Of a DNA stretch of 8,605 nucleotides, positions 1 through 7,159 are shown one piece after another. The position numbers and the translations under genes were made by a program. This DNA is from Gammaproteobacteria bacterium (GTDB lineage Bacteria > Pseudomonadota > Gammaproteobacteria > Steroidobacterales > SZUA-146): NCBI GenBank assembly GCA_013002925.1, contig JABDLQ010000145.1:1-8605 (forward strand), in the 5' to 3' direction. Below the pieces are notes generated by a model that saw nothing but the letters and a program-made list of their open reading frames with translations, did no database searches and was not told the origin of the DNA. Position 1 is the first letter of the stretch. Each line of letters begins with the position of its first letter.

Positions 1-48
1 TTGCTCCTTTCACTTGCGGTGCTATCAGGAAGCATCAGTCGGGGATAG
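1..48 (+). CDS. leuL: Leucine-rich leader peptide of the leu operon (3' part; 5' end outside window)
   Basis: The frame beginning at base 1 reads LLLSLAVLSGSISRG and ends at TAG (46-48). Five of its first eight codons are leucine (TTG, CTC, CTT, CTT, CTA). It ends about 30 nt before a strong terminator hairpin and about 95 nt before leuA. This is the layout of a leader peptide that senses charged tRNA-Leu by ribosome stalling, as known for leu and ilv operons of gammaproteobacteria. The start codon and ribosome binding site lie outside the window, so the total length is unknown. The alternative is that these are the last 15 codons of an unrelated upstream gene. The leucine run and the matching RNA pairings downstream make the leader reading more likely. 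The symbol is given by analogy only. Confidence 0.62.
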   Translation: MLLSLAVLSGSISRG

Positions 49-108
49 CAAAGTAAAGCTTTAACGAATAAAAAACCCCGCACTTCAAAATAAGCGCGGG
101 GTTTTTTT
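21..108 (+). promoter_or_regulatory. Transcription attenuator of the leu operon (competing leader RNA structures)
   Basis: Three alternative pairings can be drawn. A protector stem pairs GCTATC (21-26) with GATAGC (44-49). An antiterminator pairs AGTCGGGG (37-44) with 76-84 (CCCCG, bulged C81, ACT), giving 8 bp. The terminator pairs 76-81 with 96-101. The antiterminator's upstream strand lies just before the leader stop codon (46-48). A ribosome stalled at the leucine codons (up to about 24) would leave 37-44 free and favour read-through. A ribosome reaching the stop codon would cover it and let the terminator form. The pairings are seen in the sequence; the mechanism is inferred from known amino-acid operon attenuation. 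Confidence 0.68.
76..108 (+). terminator. Rho-independent terminator upstream of leuA (attenuator terminator)
   Basis: CCCCGC (76-81) pairs perfectly with GCGGGG (96-101). After one A-C mismatch the stem continues with CTT (83-85) against AAG (92-94), closing a 6-nt loop. Seven T residues (102-108) follow directly. The A-run at 70-75 on the 5' side can extend the stem and would also make the element work on the opposite strand. It sits 34 nt before the leuA start codon, so it would block leuA transcription unless it is prevented from forming. Confidence 0.88.
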
Positions 109-131
109 GTTGATCTGGCTGGCTAAATACC

Positions 132-136
132 AGGGG
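132..136 (+). promoter_or_regulatory. Ribosome binding site of leuA
   Basis: AGGGG (132-136) lies 6 nt before the ATG at 143. It decides against the in-frame codon at 107, which lies inside the terminator's T tract and has no ribosome binding site. Confidence 0.8.
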
Positions 137-142
137 CATACT

Positions 143-1705
143 ATGACCGCGCAACATGAAAAACTGATCATTTTTGACACCACCTTGCGAGATGGCGAAC
201 AGGCGCCGGGCTGCAGCATGAGTCTCGCCGAGAAGCTGCGGGTGGCAACCAGTCTCGCGCGGCTGGGTGTGGATGTCATCGAGGCCGGGTTTCCGGCGGC
301 CTCACCGGGCGACTACGAAGCGGTCAAGCAGATTGCGCAGACCATCGAAGGCCCGATTATCTGTGGTTTGGCGCGCAGCAATGAAGACGATATACGGCGT
401 GCCTGGGACGCATTACAGCACGCGCAGCGTGCGCGGATTCACGTGTTTTTGGCAACCAGCGCCATTCATCGCGAATACAAACTCAACATGGCCAAGGAAG
501 AAATACTAAAGCGGGTGCGCGAGGGAGTGTCTCTTGCGCGCAGTTTGTGCGATGACGTGGAGTTTTCCCCCGAAGATGCCTCACGCACTGAGCACGAATT
601 CCTGGCGGAGGTCGTCAAAGTTGCTGCAGAGGCAGGTGCGACGACGATCAATGTGCCGGATACCGTTGGTTACACCACGCCTTCCGAGTTCTATGAGCTG
701 TTTGCACATTTGCGCACCACCATACTGGCGCATCATGACGTTGTGTTGAGTGTTCATTGTCACGATGACCTGGGCATGGCCGTGGCCAATTCCCTGGCGG
801 CCGTACGGGGTGGCGCACGCCAGATAGAATGTACGATAAATGGTATCGGTGAGCGTGCCGGAAACTGTGCGCTGGAAGAAATTGTCATGGCCGTCAAAAC
901 CCGGCCGGATATTTATCCGGTTTTTACGGATATCAACAGCACGCGGTTATACCCGGCCAGCCGGCTGGTTTCCAAGGCAACGAGCATGCATGTGCCGCGC
1001 AATAAAGCGATCGTGGGTGAAAATGCCTTTGCGCATGAAGCCGGAATTCATCAGCACGGCATGCTCCAGAACGCTTTGACCTATGAGATTATGAAACCAC
1101 AGGATGTAGGCATTAGTCGGTCCAACCTGGTGCTCGGCAAGCACAGCGGACGCCATGCCTTTCGTCAGCGTATCGAAGATCTGGGGTTTCGGATATCAGC
1201 AGATGACATCGAGACGGCGTTTCGTGACTTTAAAATTCTGGCCGATAAGAAAAAAGACATCTATGATGCCGACATCGAAGCGATTGTATTGCGGCGTAAT
1301 GTGACAAACAGTGGGTCCTGGAGCCTGAAACAATTGTCAACCCGCTCTGAGTCGAGGGAATTGTCACATGCCGAAGTCACCCTGGAACATATTGGTGGAC
1401 AGCAGTGCAGTGCGAAAGGAACGGGAGACGGGCCGGTCGCCGCTGCATTTTCGGCAGTAGAAAGAGCGCTCGGAGTCGACGTCGTGCTACACAGCTTTGA
1501 TATCAGGAACGTCAGTATTGGAGAGGACGCTCAGGGCGATGTGGCCGTGAGCGTTGAATACAATCATGAATTGTTCCACGGAACAGGCCTGCACACGGAT
1601 ATAATAGAAGCCAGCGTGCGAGCATTTTTGCATGCAATTAACCGACTGCCCGACACTGCAATTGTGACACCGCTAACAGACCAGCAGACGCATACAGTGG
1701 CATAA
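143..1705 (+). CDS. leuA: 2-isopropylmalate synthase (long, leucine-regulated form)
   Basis: This cytosolic enzyme catalyses the first committed step of leucine synthesis, condensing acetyl-CoA with 2-oxoisovalerate to 2-isopropylmalate. The product is 520 aa, close to the 523 aa of E. coli LeuA. The N-terminal HMGL-like TIM barrel begins with DTTLRDGEQ (12-20), carrying the catalytic Arg16 and metal ligand Asp17. The HCHD motif (205-208) supplies two metal-binding histidines, and Asn241 in GERAGN completes the site. HEAGIHQHGM (298-307) is the typical linker-region motif. The C-terminal part, from about residue 380, is the LeuA regulatory domain with GTGDGPV (426-432), so feedback inhibition by leucine is expected. 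It is the first gene of the leu cluster, 30 nt before ilvE, and lies behind the attenuator. Confidence 0.97.
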   Translation: MTAQHEKLIIFDTTLRDGEQAPGCSMSLAEKLRVATSLARLGVDVIEAGFPAASPGDYEAVKQIAQTIEGPIICGLARSNEDDIRRAWDALQHAQRARIHVFLATSAIHREYKLNMAKEEILKRVREGVSLARSLCDDVEFSPEDASRTEHEFLAEVVKVAAEAGATTINVPDTVGYTTPSEFYELFAHLRTTILAHHDVVLSVHCHDDLGMAVANSLAAVRGGARQIECTINGIGERAGNCALEEIVMAVKTRPDIYPVFTDINSTRLYPASRLVSKATSMHVPRNKAIVGENAFAHEAGIHQHGMLQNALTYEIMKPQDVGISRSNLVLGKHSGRHAFRQRIEDLGFRISADDIETAFRDFKILADKKKDIYDADIEAIVLRRNVTNSGSWSLKQLSTRSESRELSHAEVTLEHIGGQQCSAKGTGDGPVAAAFSAVERALGVDVVLHSFDIRNVSIGEDAQGDVAVSVEYNHELFHGTGLHTDIIEASVRAFLHAINRLPDTAIVTPLTDQQTHTVA

Positions 1706-1735
1706 GCAGAGCACTACAGGGATTTGGAGAACAAC

Positions 1736-2692
1736 ATGTCGTCCACGGCAAAATATATATGGCAAAACGGTGAGCTGGTAAGTTATGAAAACGCCACCGT
1801 GCACGTGCTAACTCATGCATTACATTATGGTTCTTCAGTGTTTGAAGGTGTGCGCGCGTACGATACTCCGGATGGCGCGCAGTTTTTTCGGCTCGATGAC
1901 CATATTTCCCGGCTGTTTTATTCCGCCAAGGTTTATCGCATTGACATACCTTTTACCGAGGATGAAGCGTTACAGGCCTGCCATGATGCGCTGGCGGCCA
2001 ATGAACTGACATCCGGTGCCTATATTCGACCCATCGCGTTTCGTGGTAACAGCGGTTTTGGCGTTGTACCGCCAGCCGGTTCACCGGTTGAATTTGTTGT
2101 GGCTGCGCAGGAGTGGGGCGCCTACCTGGGTAAAGACGGTCTGGAAAAGGGGGTTGATGTGTGTGTGTCGTCCTGGAACCGGGTGGCACCCAACACGATA
2201 CCGGCCGGGGCCAAGGCCGGCGGTAATTATCTGTCGAGTCAGCTGATCAGCATGGAAGCCAAGCGGCTGGGATTCACCGAAGGTATCGGCCTGACCGTTG
2301 ATGGCATGGTCAGTGAAGGTGCCGGCGAAAACATTTTTCTGGTGCTGGACGGCAAGATTCACACGCCAGATATTTCGTCGTCTATTCTGGGCGGCATCAC
2401 GCGTGACAGCATCATCGCTCTTGCTCAGGATCTGGGGATTGAACTTGTGCAACGGGAAATTCCCCGGGAAATGTTGTACCTGGCAGATGAGATTTTCCTG
2501 ACCGGCACCGCAGCCGAAGTTACACCGGTCCGTTCAATCGATCACATCAAGGTGGGTGCCGGCATGCGTGGTCCGGTAACGGCGCAACTTCAGGAGGCGT
2601 TTTTTGGTTTGTTCGATGGTAAGACGCCGGATACCCGGGGGTGGCTGGAACCGGTGCGATTTGACAAGCCCGTGGCCAAAATCGCAGTTTAG
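1736..2692 (+). CDS. ilvE: Branched-chain amino acid aminotransferase
   Basis: This PLP enzyme of fold type IV transfers the amino group between glutamate and the branched-chain 2-oxo acids, giving leucine, isoleucine and valine. From ATG 1736 the product is 318 aa, slightly longer than E. coli IlvE. The start is favoured by GGAG (1726-1729) 6 nt upstream; a TTG at 1724 in the same frame overlaps that site and is less likely. Family motifs are HALHYGSSVFEGVRAY (27-42), the PLP-binding Lys160 in NTIPAGAKAGGNYLSS, Glu194 in SEGAGENIF and TGTAAEVTPV (255-264). The segment around the lysine is almost identical to the E. coli enzyme. The gene sits between leuA and leuC, so the last step of leucine synthesis is encoded with the pathway's earlier steps. 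Confidence 0.96.
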   Translation: MSSTAKYIWQNGELVSYENATVHVLTHALHYGSSVFEGVRAYDTPDGAQFFRLDDHISRLFYSAKVYRIDIPFTEDEALQACHDALAANELTSGAYIRPIAFRGNSGFGVVPPAGSPVEFVVAAQEWGAYLGKDGLEKGVDVCVSSWNRVAPNTIPAGAKAGGNYLSSQLISMEAKRLGFTEGIGLTVDGMVSEGAGENIFLVLDGKIHTPDISSSILGGITRDSIIALAQDLGIELVQREIPREMLYLADEIFLTGTAAEVTPVRSIDHIKVGAGMRGPVTAQLQEAFFGLFDGKTPDTRGWLEPVRFDKPVAKIAV

Positions 2693-2737
2693 GCGAACCG
2701 GCTTTTTACCCACATTACAGCTTCGGTAACCAGGTCT

Positions 2738-4144
2738 ATGACAACTTCCAGACAGCCCAGAACTCTGTATGAAAAGATCTGGGACGAGCATATTGTCGTT
2801 CCTCAAACTGAACATAATCCAGCGGTACTGTACATTGATCTGCATCTGATCCATGAAGTAACCTCGCCGCAGGCGTTTTCAGTATTGCGGTCACGCGGCC
2901 TGCGCGTCAGACGGCCGGACAAGACGTTGGCGACTCTCGATCATTCGACGCCCACAAAAGCTGACCTGCTGTATTCCAACATGCCACCTGGACCGGCGCG
3001 CGAACAGGTCAAAACGCTGATCGCGAACTGCGAGGAATTTGGCGTACCAATCTATGATCTGACGAGCCAGCATCGCGGCATTGTGCATGTCATCGGGCCG
3101 GAAGTTGGCGCCACGCAACCGGGCAAAACCATCGTTTGCGGTGACAGTCACACGAGCACGCATGGCGCGTTTGGAGCGTTGGCGTTTGGCATTGGCACGA
3201 CGGAAGTCGGGCATGTGTTCGCAACTCAATCGCTGCTGCAGCGTAAATCCAGAACGTTGGCCATCAATGTTGAAGGTGCGCTGAGGCCCGGGGTCACGGC
3301 GAAAGACCTGGTACTGGCAATCATCGGTAACATTGGCGTTGGCGGCGGTACTGGTCACGTCATCGAGTTTCGTGGCGCCGCCATCGAACAAATGAGCATG
3401 GACAGTCGCATGACGGTATGCAACATGTCGATCGAAGCGGGTGCCCGTGCCGGCCTGATCGCGCCGGATGACACGACCTTTGACTATCTGCACGGTCGTC
3501 CGCAGGCACCTGAGGGTAGTGAGTGGGAAAAAGCAGTGCAGCGCTGGCGGGACCTGGTTACGGACACGGATGCCCACTTTGACAAAAGCGTCACGATTGA
3601 TGCGAATGCTGTTGCTCCTATGATCACCTATGGCACGAATCCAGGAATGGTGATTCCGATTGATGGCGTGGTGCCGGAGAATGGCGGTGACAAGGCGTTT
3701 AACCAGGCCCTGGCCTACATGGCGCTGGAAGCAAACCGGCCGCTACTGGGCAAGCCGGTCAATGTCGTGTTTGTTGGCAGTTGCACCAATTCCCGCATTA
3801 GCGATTTGCGTGAAGTGGCTGATGTACTGAAAGGCCGTAAAGTCGCGGACGCCGTACGCATGCTGGTGGTACCGGGCTCACAAGCGACCAAAAAACAGGC
3901 CGAAGCAGAAGGCCTGGACAAAATTTTTATCTCGGCCGGGGCCGAGTGGCGGGAATCGGGTTGCTCAATGTGCCTGGGCATGAACGGCGATAATGTCGGC
4001 GCGGGTGAATATTCGGTCAGCACCAGCAATCGCAATTTTGAGGGCAGGCAGGGCGTTGGCGCCCGCACTTTTTTGGCAAGCCCGGCGACGGCAGCCGCAG
4101 CGGCTGTTACCGGGGTCATTACCGATCCACGCACGCTGGCCTGA
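2738..4144 (+). CDS. leuC: 3-isopropylmalate dehydratase large subunit
   Basis: This is the iron-sulfur subunit of isopropylmalate isomerase, which acts with LeuD to convert 2-isopropylmalate to 3-isopropylmalate through dehydration and rehydration. The 468-aa length is typical. It belongs to the aconitase superfamily. The N-terminus TLYEKIWDEH matches the family start, CGDSHTSTHGAFGALAFG (134-151) is an active-site segment, and the three [4Fe-4S] ligands are Cys349 (GSCTNSR), Cys409 and Cys412 (GCSMC). NRNFEGRQG (431-439) is also conserved. The start follows ilvE by 45 nt. The ribosome binding site is poor, with only AGG (2732-2734) 3 nt before ATG. The absence of any other start that fits the family N-terminus supports the choice. 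Confidence 0.97.
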   Translation: MTTSRQPRTLYEKIWDEHIVVPQTEHNPAVLYIDLHLIHEVTSPQAFSVLRSRGLRVRRPDKTLATLDHSTPTKADLLYSNMPPGPAREQVKTLIANCEEFGVPIYDLTSQHRGIVHVIGPEVGATQPGKTIVCGDSHTSTHGAFGALAFGIGTTEVGHVFATQSLLQRKSRTLAINVEGALRPGVTAKDLVLAIIGNIGVGGGTGHVIEFRGAAIEQMSMDSRMTVCNMSIEAGARAGLIAPDDTTFDYLHGRPQAPEGSEWEKAVQRWRDLVTDTDAHFDKSVTIDANAVAPMITYGTNPGMVIPIDGVVPENGGDKAFNQALAYMALEANRPLLGKPVNVVFVGSCTNSRISDLREVADVLKGRKVADAVRMLVVPGSQATKKQAEAEGLDKIFISAGAEWRESGCSMCLGMNGDNVGAGEYSVSTSNRNFEGRQGVGARTFLASPATAAAAAVTGVITDPRTLA

Positions 4145-4167
4145 ACAACGACACACCAGGAAATATC

Positions 4168-4740
4168 ATGCAGCCCATCAAAAAAATCGAAAGTCGTACG
4201 GTTGTGTTAGTCAACAAGGATATTGATACAGATCAGATTATCCCGGCCCGATTCCTGACCACCACCCAACGGGAGGGGCTGGGTGCTCATGCGTTTGCCG
4301 AATGGCGCTTTGATAAAAACGGTGAGTTGCGCAGCGATTTTGTGTTGAATACCGCTGCGGCGGCTGATTGTAAAGTGCTGGTGGCCGGCGATAATTTCGG
4401 CTGTGGATCGTCGCGTGAACATGCTCCCTGGGCGTTACTGGATTTTGGCATAGAGGCGGTGATCAGCACGTCCATGGCGGATATTTTTCGCTCGAATGCG
4501 CTCAAAAACGGCCTGTTGCCGATTGTCGTCGATGAGAACACCCACCAGTTCCTGATCAGCCATCCGGGCATTGACGTAACGGTAGATGTTGCTGCCAGAG
4601 AGCTGCGGTTCGACGCACAGGTCATCGAGTTTGAGCTGGATGATTTTTCTCAGTATTGCCTGCTGAACGGCGTCGATGAGCTGGGCTATCTCCTGGAGCA
4701 GCAAGCCAGCATTGAAGCATGGGAAAACGAGCGCTCATGA
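4168..4740 (+). CDS. leuD: 3-isopropylmalate dehydratase small subunit
   Basis: This is the swivel-domain subunit that pairs with LeuC to form active isopropylmalate isomerase. The product is 190 aa, a little shorter than the roughly 200 aa of E. coli LeuD but complete. Conserved motifs are the N-terminal NKDIDTDQIIPARFL segment (16-30) and DNFGCGSSREHAPWAL (75-90), which contributes to substrate binding. AGGA (4158-4161) lies 6 nt before the ATG. The gene follows leuC by 23 nt, and its stop codon overlaps the leuB start as ATGA, consistent with co-translation within one operon. Confidence 0.97.
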   Translation: MQPIKKIESRTVVLVNKDIDTDQIIPARFLTTTQREGLGAHAFAEWRFDKNGELRSDFVLNTAAAADCKVLVAGDNFGCGSSREHAPWALLDFGIEAVISTSMADIFRSNALKNGLLPIVVDENTHQFLISHPGIDVTVDVAARELRFDAQVIEFELDDFSQYCLLNGVDELGYLLEQQASIEAWENERS

Positions 4741-5801
4741 AAAAGCAGATCGTGGTGTTGCCCGGTGATGGCGTCGGCCCCGAAGTCACAGCCGTGGCCG
4801 TCGAGGTCATCGCGGCAATCGGCGCAAAATATGACCACGCCCTGAACATAGAGTATGCCGATATCGGTGGTATTGCGATCGATAACCACAACGATCCGTT
4901 ACCCGCGGATACGCTGCAGCGTTGCCAGGCGGCCGATGCCATTTTGCTCGGTGCGGTGGGTGGTCCCAAGTGGTCAAATCCGGGCGCAACCGTCCGGCCG
5001 GAACAGGGCCTGCTAAAAATTCGTGCGGCTTTGGGGCTGTTTGCGAATCTGCGTCCGGTCAAACCCTATGCGTCGCTGGCTCATTATTCGCCATTGCGTG
5101 CAGACCGGGTGGCCAATGTCGATGTGATGATCGTTCGTGAACTGACCGGCGGCATATATTTTGGCGACCGCGTGGAATCGAATGAACTGGCCACCGACAC
5201 CTGTAGCTATAGTGCTGATGAAGTGCGGCGTATCGTGCGTGTCGCCGGCGGCCTTGCCCGCACACGCAGGCAGCATCTTGTGTCAGTGGACAAGGCCAAT
5301 GTGCTGGCGACATCACGCCTGTGGCGAAATGTCACCAGCGAAGTCATGCGTACGGAATTTCCCGACGTAGAGCTGGAACATTTATTGGTGGATGCCGCCG
5401 CAATGCATCTGCTGCAACGCCCGGCGGATTTCGATGTGATGGTCACGGAGAACCTGTTCGGTGACATCCTGACAGACGAAGCATCTGTTCTGTCCGGTTC
5501 CATCGGGCTGTTACCGTCGGCGTCCATCAACGCGAGCGGTGTAGGTCTGTACGAACCCATTCACGGTTCGGCTCCTGATATCGCCGGGCAGGGAATAGCC
5601 AACCCTTATGGCACGGTTGCCAGCGTGGCGATGATGCTGCGTCACTCGTTTGGCATGACAGATGAAGCCGCAACGATAGAAACGGCGATCGACCAGTGCC
5701 TTGAGGCCGGTCATCTCACCGCTGATCTTGTGCGTGACGACACGGCTCTCAGCACGCAGCAAGTTGGTTCCGCTCTGTGCGCCGCCATCGATGCGCTGTA
5801 A
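4737..5801 (+). CDS. leuB: 3-isopropylmalate dehydrogenase
   Basis: This cytosolic NAD+-dependent enzyme oxidatively decarboxylates 3-isopropylmalate to 2-oxoisocaproate, the substrate of IlvE. From ATG 4737 the product is 354 aa, within the family range. The N-terminus KKQIVVLPGDGVGPEV is typical. VRELTGGIYFGD (133-144), DKANVL (185-190), Asp219 in LLVDAAAMHL, Asp243 and Asp247 in NLFGDILTDEAS, and GSAPDIAG (277-284) mark the substrate, metal and NAD+ sites. An in-frame ATG at 4719 would add six residues not expected in the family and has no ribosome binding site. The 4737 start overlaps the leuD stop (ATGA) with GAG 5 nt upstream. The gene ends 6 bp from the end of the oppositely oriented metB. 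Confidence 0.97.
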   Translation: MKKQIVVLPGDGVGPEVTAVAVEVIAAIGAKYDHALNIEYADIGGIAIDNHNDPLPADTLQRCQAADAILLGAVGGPKWSNPGATVRPEQGLLKIRAALGLFANLRPVKPYASLAHYSPLRADRVANVDVMIVRELTGGIYFGDRVESNELATDTCSYSADEVRRIVRVAGGLARTRRQHLVSVDKANVLATSRLWRNVTSEVMRTEFPDVELEHLLVDAAAMHLLQRPADFDVMVTENLFGDILTDEASVLSGSIGLLPSASINASGVGLYEPIHGSAPDIAGQGIANPYGTVASVAMMLRHSFGMTDEAATIETAIDQCLEAGHLTADLVRDDTALSTQQVGSALCAAIDAL

Positions 5802-5807
5802 ATTCCG

Positions 5808-7013
5808 CTAGACTGCAAGCTGTGCCCGGATAATTTTTGCTCCGGATTGCGTGCAGTGCCTGGCGCAGTCCAACGCCTGATTAACATCGCTGATCAAATC
5901 CCCTGCATGTTCAATGCCGATCGACAGACGAATCAGCCCATCGCTGATGCCGGCCGTCTCGCGCGCTCGTTCATCCATTGCAGCGTGGGTCATACTGGCC
6001 GGATGTGCCACCAGCGATTCCACACCCCCAAGAGATTCGGCCAGGAAAAAATAGCGGAGATTATCCAAAAAGGTGGCCACCTGCTCGCGACCACCGTCCA
6101 TCTCAAAACTGATCATCCCGCCATATCCCTGCTGCTGGCGCCGGGCGATCTCGTGGCCGGGATGTGACTCGAGTCCCGGGTAATAGACCGTTTTAACAAA
6201 CGGGTGCGCAGACAACGCTGCGGCCATTTGTCCGGCGTTGGTCTCATGCGCGCGCAGACGGGTGTGCAGGGTGCGCAATCCGCGCAGCGTCAGAAAGCTG
6301 TCAAACGGGGCGCCGGTGGCGCCGATACAGTTAGCCCACCAGCTGAGCTCTTCGTGCAGTTCACTGGTAGCCGCAATTACTGCGCCGCCGACCACGTCGC
6401 TGTGCCCGTTGATGTACTTGGTTGTCGAATGCAGCACGATATCGGCACCATGGGCAATCGGGTTTTGCAGGCCCGGAGACAAGAACGTGTTGTCAGCGAC
6501 CAGCAATGTCCGGTGACGTTTGCAGCGTTCGCGAATACCGGCCAGGTCAGTAATACGCAGCAACGGGTTGCTGGGTGTTTCGCATAAAATCATCCGGGGT
6601 GCGAGCGCAAACGCCTCAGATAGGGCTGCAGGGTCGGACTGGTTCACAAACTCAACGGTGATGACGCCTTTGCGGTGCAATGCGCTCAGGAGGCGGTGAG
6701 TTCCCCCGTAACAGTCATGTGGTGCCAGCAGCACGTCGCCGGGGTTGAGCAGCGCTGTCACCAGGTTGATGGCTGCCATGCCGGAACCGGTGATCACGCT
6801 GCCGGCACCGCCTTCGAGTTCTGCCAGTACGGCGGCCAGTTCATCACGCGTCGGATTGCCGGAACGCCCGTAGTCGTAAGCGCCCTTGCGCTCAAAGCCA
6901 TCGAATTGAAACGTCGAGCTCAGATGCATGGGTGGCACCACCGCATTATGTTGCGTGTCGCTGCCCAATCCCTGGCGTACAGTTTTTGTGGAAATATGTG
7001 CTGTGCTGCTCAT
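5808..7013 (-). CDS. metB: Cystathionine gamma-synthase
   Basis: This cytosolic PLP enzyme joins an activated homoserine ester (O-succinyl- or O-acetylhomoserine) with cysteine to form cystathionine, the methionine precursor. The 401-aa product matches the Cys/Met-metabolism family. YDYGRSGNPTRDEL (46-59) contributes phosphate and substrate contacts. APHDCYGGTHRL (97-108) is conserved, and Lys199 in HSTTKYINGHSDVVGG is the Schiff-base lysine. AESLGGVESL near the C-terminus is typical of gamma-synthases. Long stretches track E. coli MetB, which favours synthase over cystathionine gamma-lyase or O-succinylhomoserine sulfhydrylase, although a mixed activity cannot be excluded. The upstream SAM-I riboswitch supports a methionine role. 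TGAGG with 7 nt spacing precedes the ATG. The gene is transcribed toward leuB and has no visible terminator of its own. Confidence 0.93.
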   Translation of the reverse strand: MSSTAHISTKTVRQGLGSDTQHNAVVPPMHLSSTFQFDGFERKGAYDYGRSGNPTRDELAAVLAELEGGAGSVITGSGMAAINLVTALLNPGDVLLAPHDCYGGTHRLLSALHRKGVITVEFVNQSDPAALSEAFALAPRMILCETPSNPLLRITDLAGIRERCKRHRTLLVADNTFLSPGLQNPIAHGADIVLHSTTKYINGHSDVVGGAVIAATSELHEELSWWANCIGATGAPFDSFLTLRGLRTLHTRLRAHETNAGQMAAALSAHPFVKTVYYPGLESHPGHEIARRQQQGYGGMISFEMDGGREQVATFLDNLRYFFLAESLGGVESLVAHPASMTHAAMDERARETAGISDGLIRLSIGIEHAGDLISDVNQALDCARHCTQSGAKIIRAQLAV

Positions 7014-7159
7014 GTCATCGCCTCATGTGGTGGTGACTGAGCCATCATCGTGCCACGATGGCTCAATCGCTCATCGGGTACGAATAATTCCTGGGATATC
7101 GGAGGCGGGGTTGGTGCCCATCAATGCAAATAAATCTGTGATGCAAAGCTGCGATCCAA
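7014..7159 (-). promoter_or_regulatory. Expression platform between the SAM-I riboswitch and metB (probably translational)
   Basis: This 146-nt stretch links the aptamer to the start codon. It contains a perfect 9-bp hairpin (7038-7046 with 7057-7065) whose downstream side lacks a U tract, so it is not a standard intrinsic terminator. CGCCTC (7107-7102, minus strand) can pair with the GAGGCG around the ribosome binding site (7024-7019). The strand CGATGAG (7076-7070, minus strand) could also pair with the 5' side of aptamer helix P1 (CTCATCG, 7275-7269), 7 bp against 6 bp in the native P1. Taken together this suggests control of translation start. The exact switching scheme is inferred and unproven. 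Confidence 0.5.
7021..7024 (-). promoter_or_regulatory. Ribosome binding site of metB
   Basis: On the minus strand GAGG (7024-7021) lies 7 nt before the ATG (7013-7011). The surrounding GAGGCG (7024-7019) is perfectly complementary to CGCCTC at 7107-7102 of the same leader, so this site may be hidden by RNA folding. Confidence 0.75.

Noticed and set aside
54..63. Palindrome TAAAGCTTTA between the leader peptide stop and the terminator, as a possible operator.
   Set aside because: It is a short AT-rich palindrome inside the transcribed leader with no link to a known regulator; it is most simply spacer sequence.
107..142. Upstream extension of leuA by 12 codons to an alternative start at 107.
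   Set aside because: The codon lies in the terminator's T tract with no ribosome binding site, whereas ATG 143 has AGGGG 6 nt upstream and gives a family-typical N-terminus.
2891..3577. 228-codon minus-strand frame antisense to leuC.
   Set aside because: leuC is unmistakable on the plus strand; the antisense frame has no family features and reflects GC-biased codon use.
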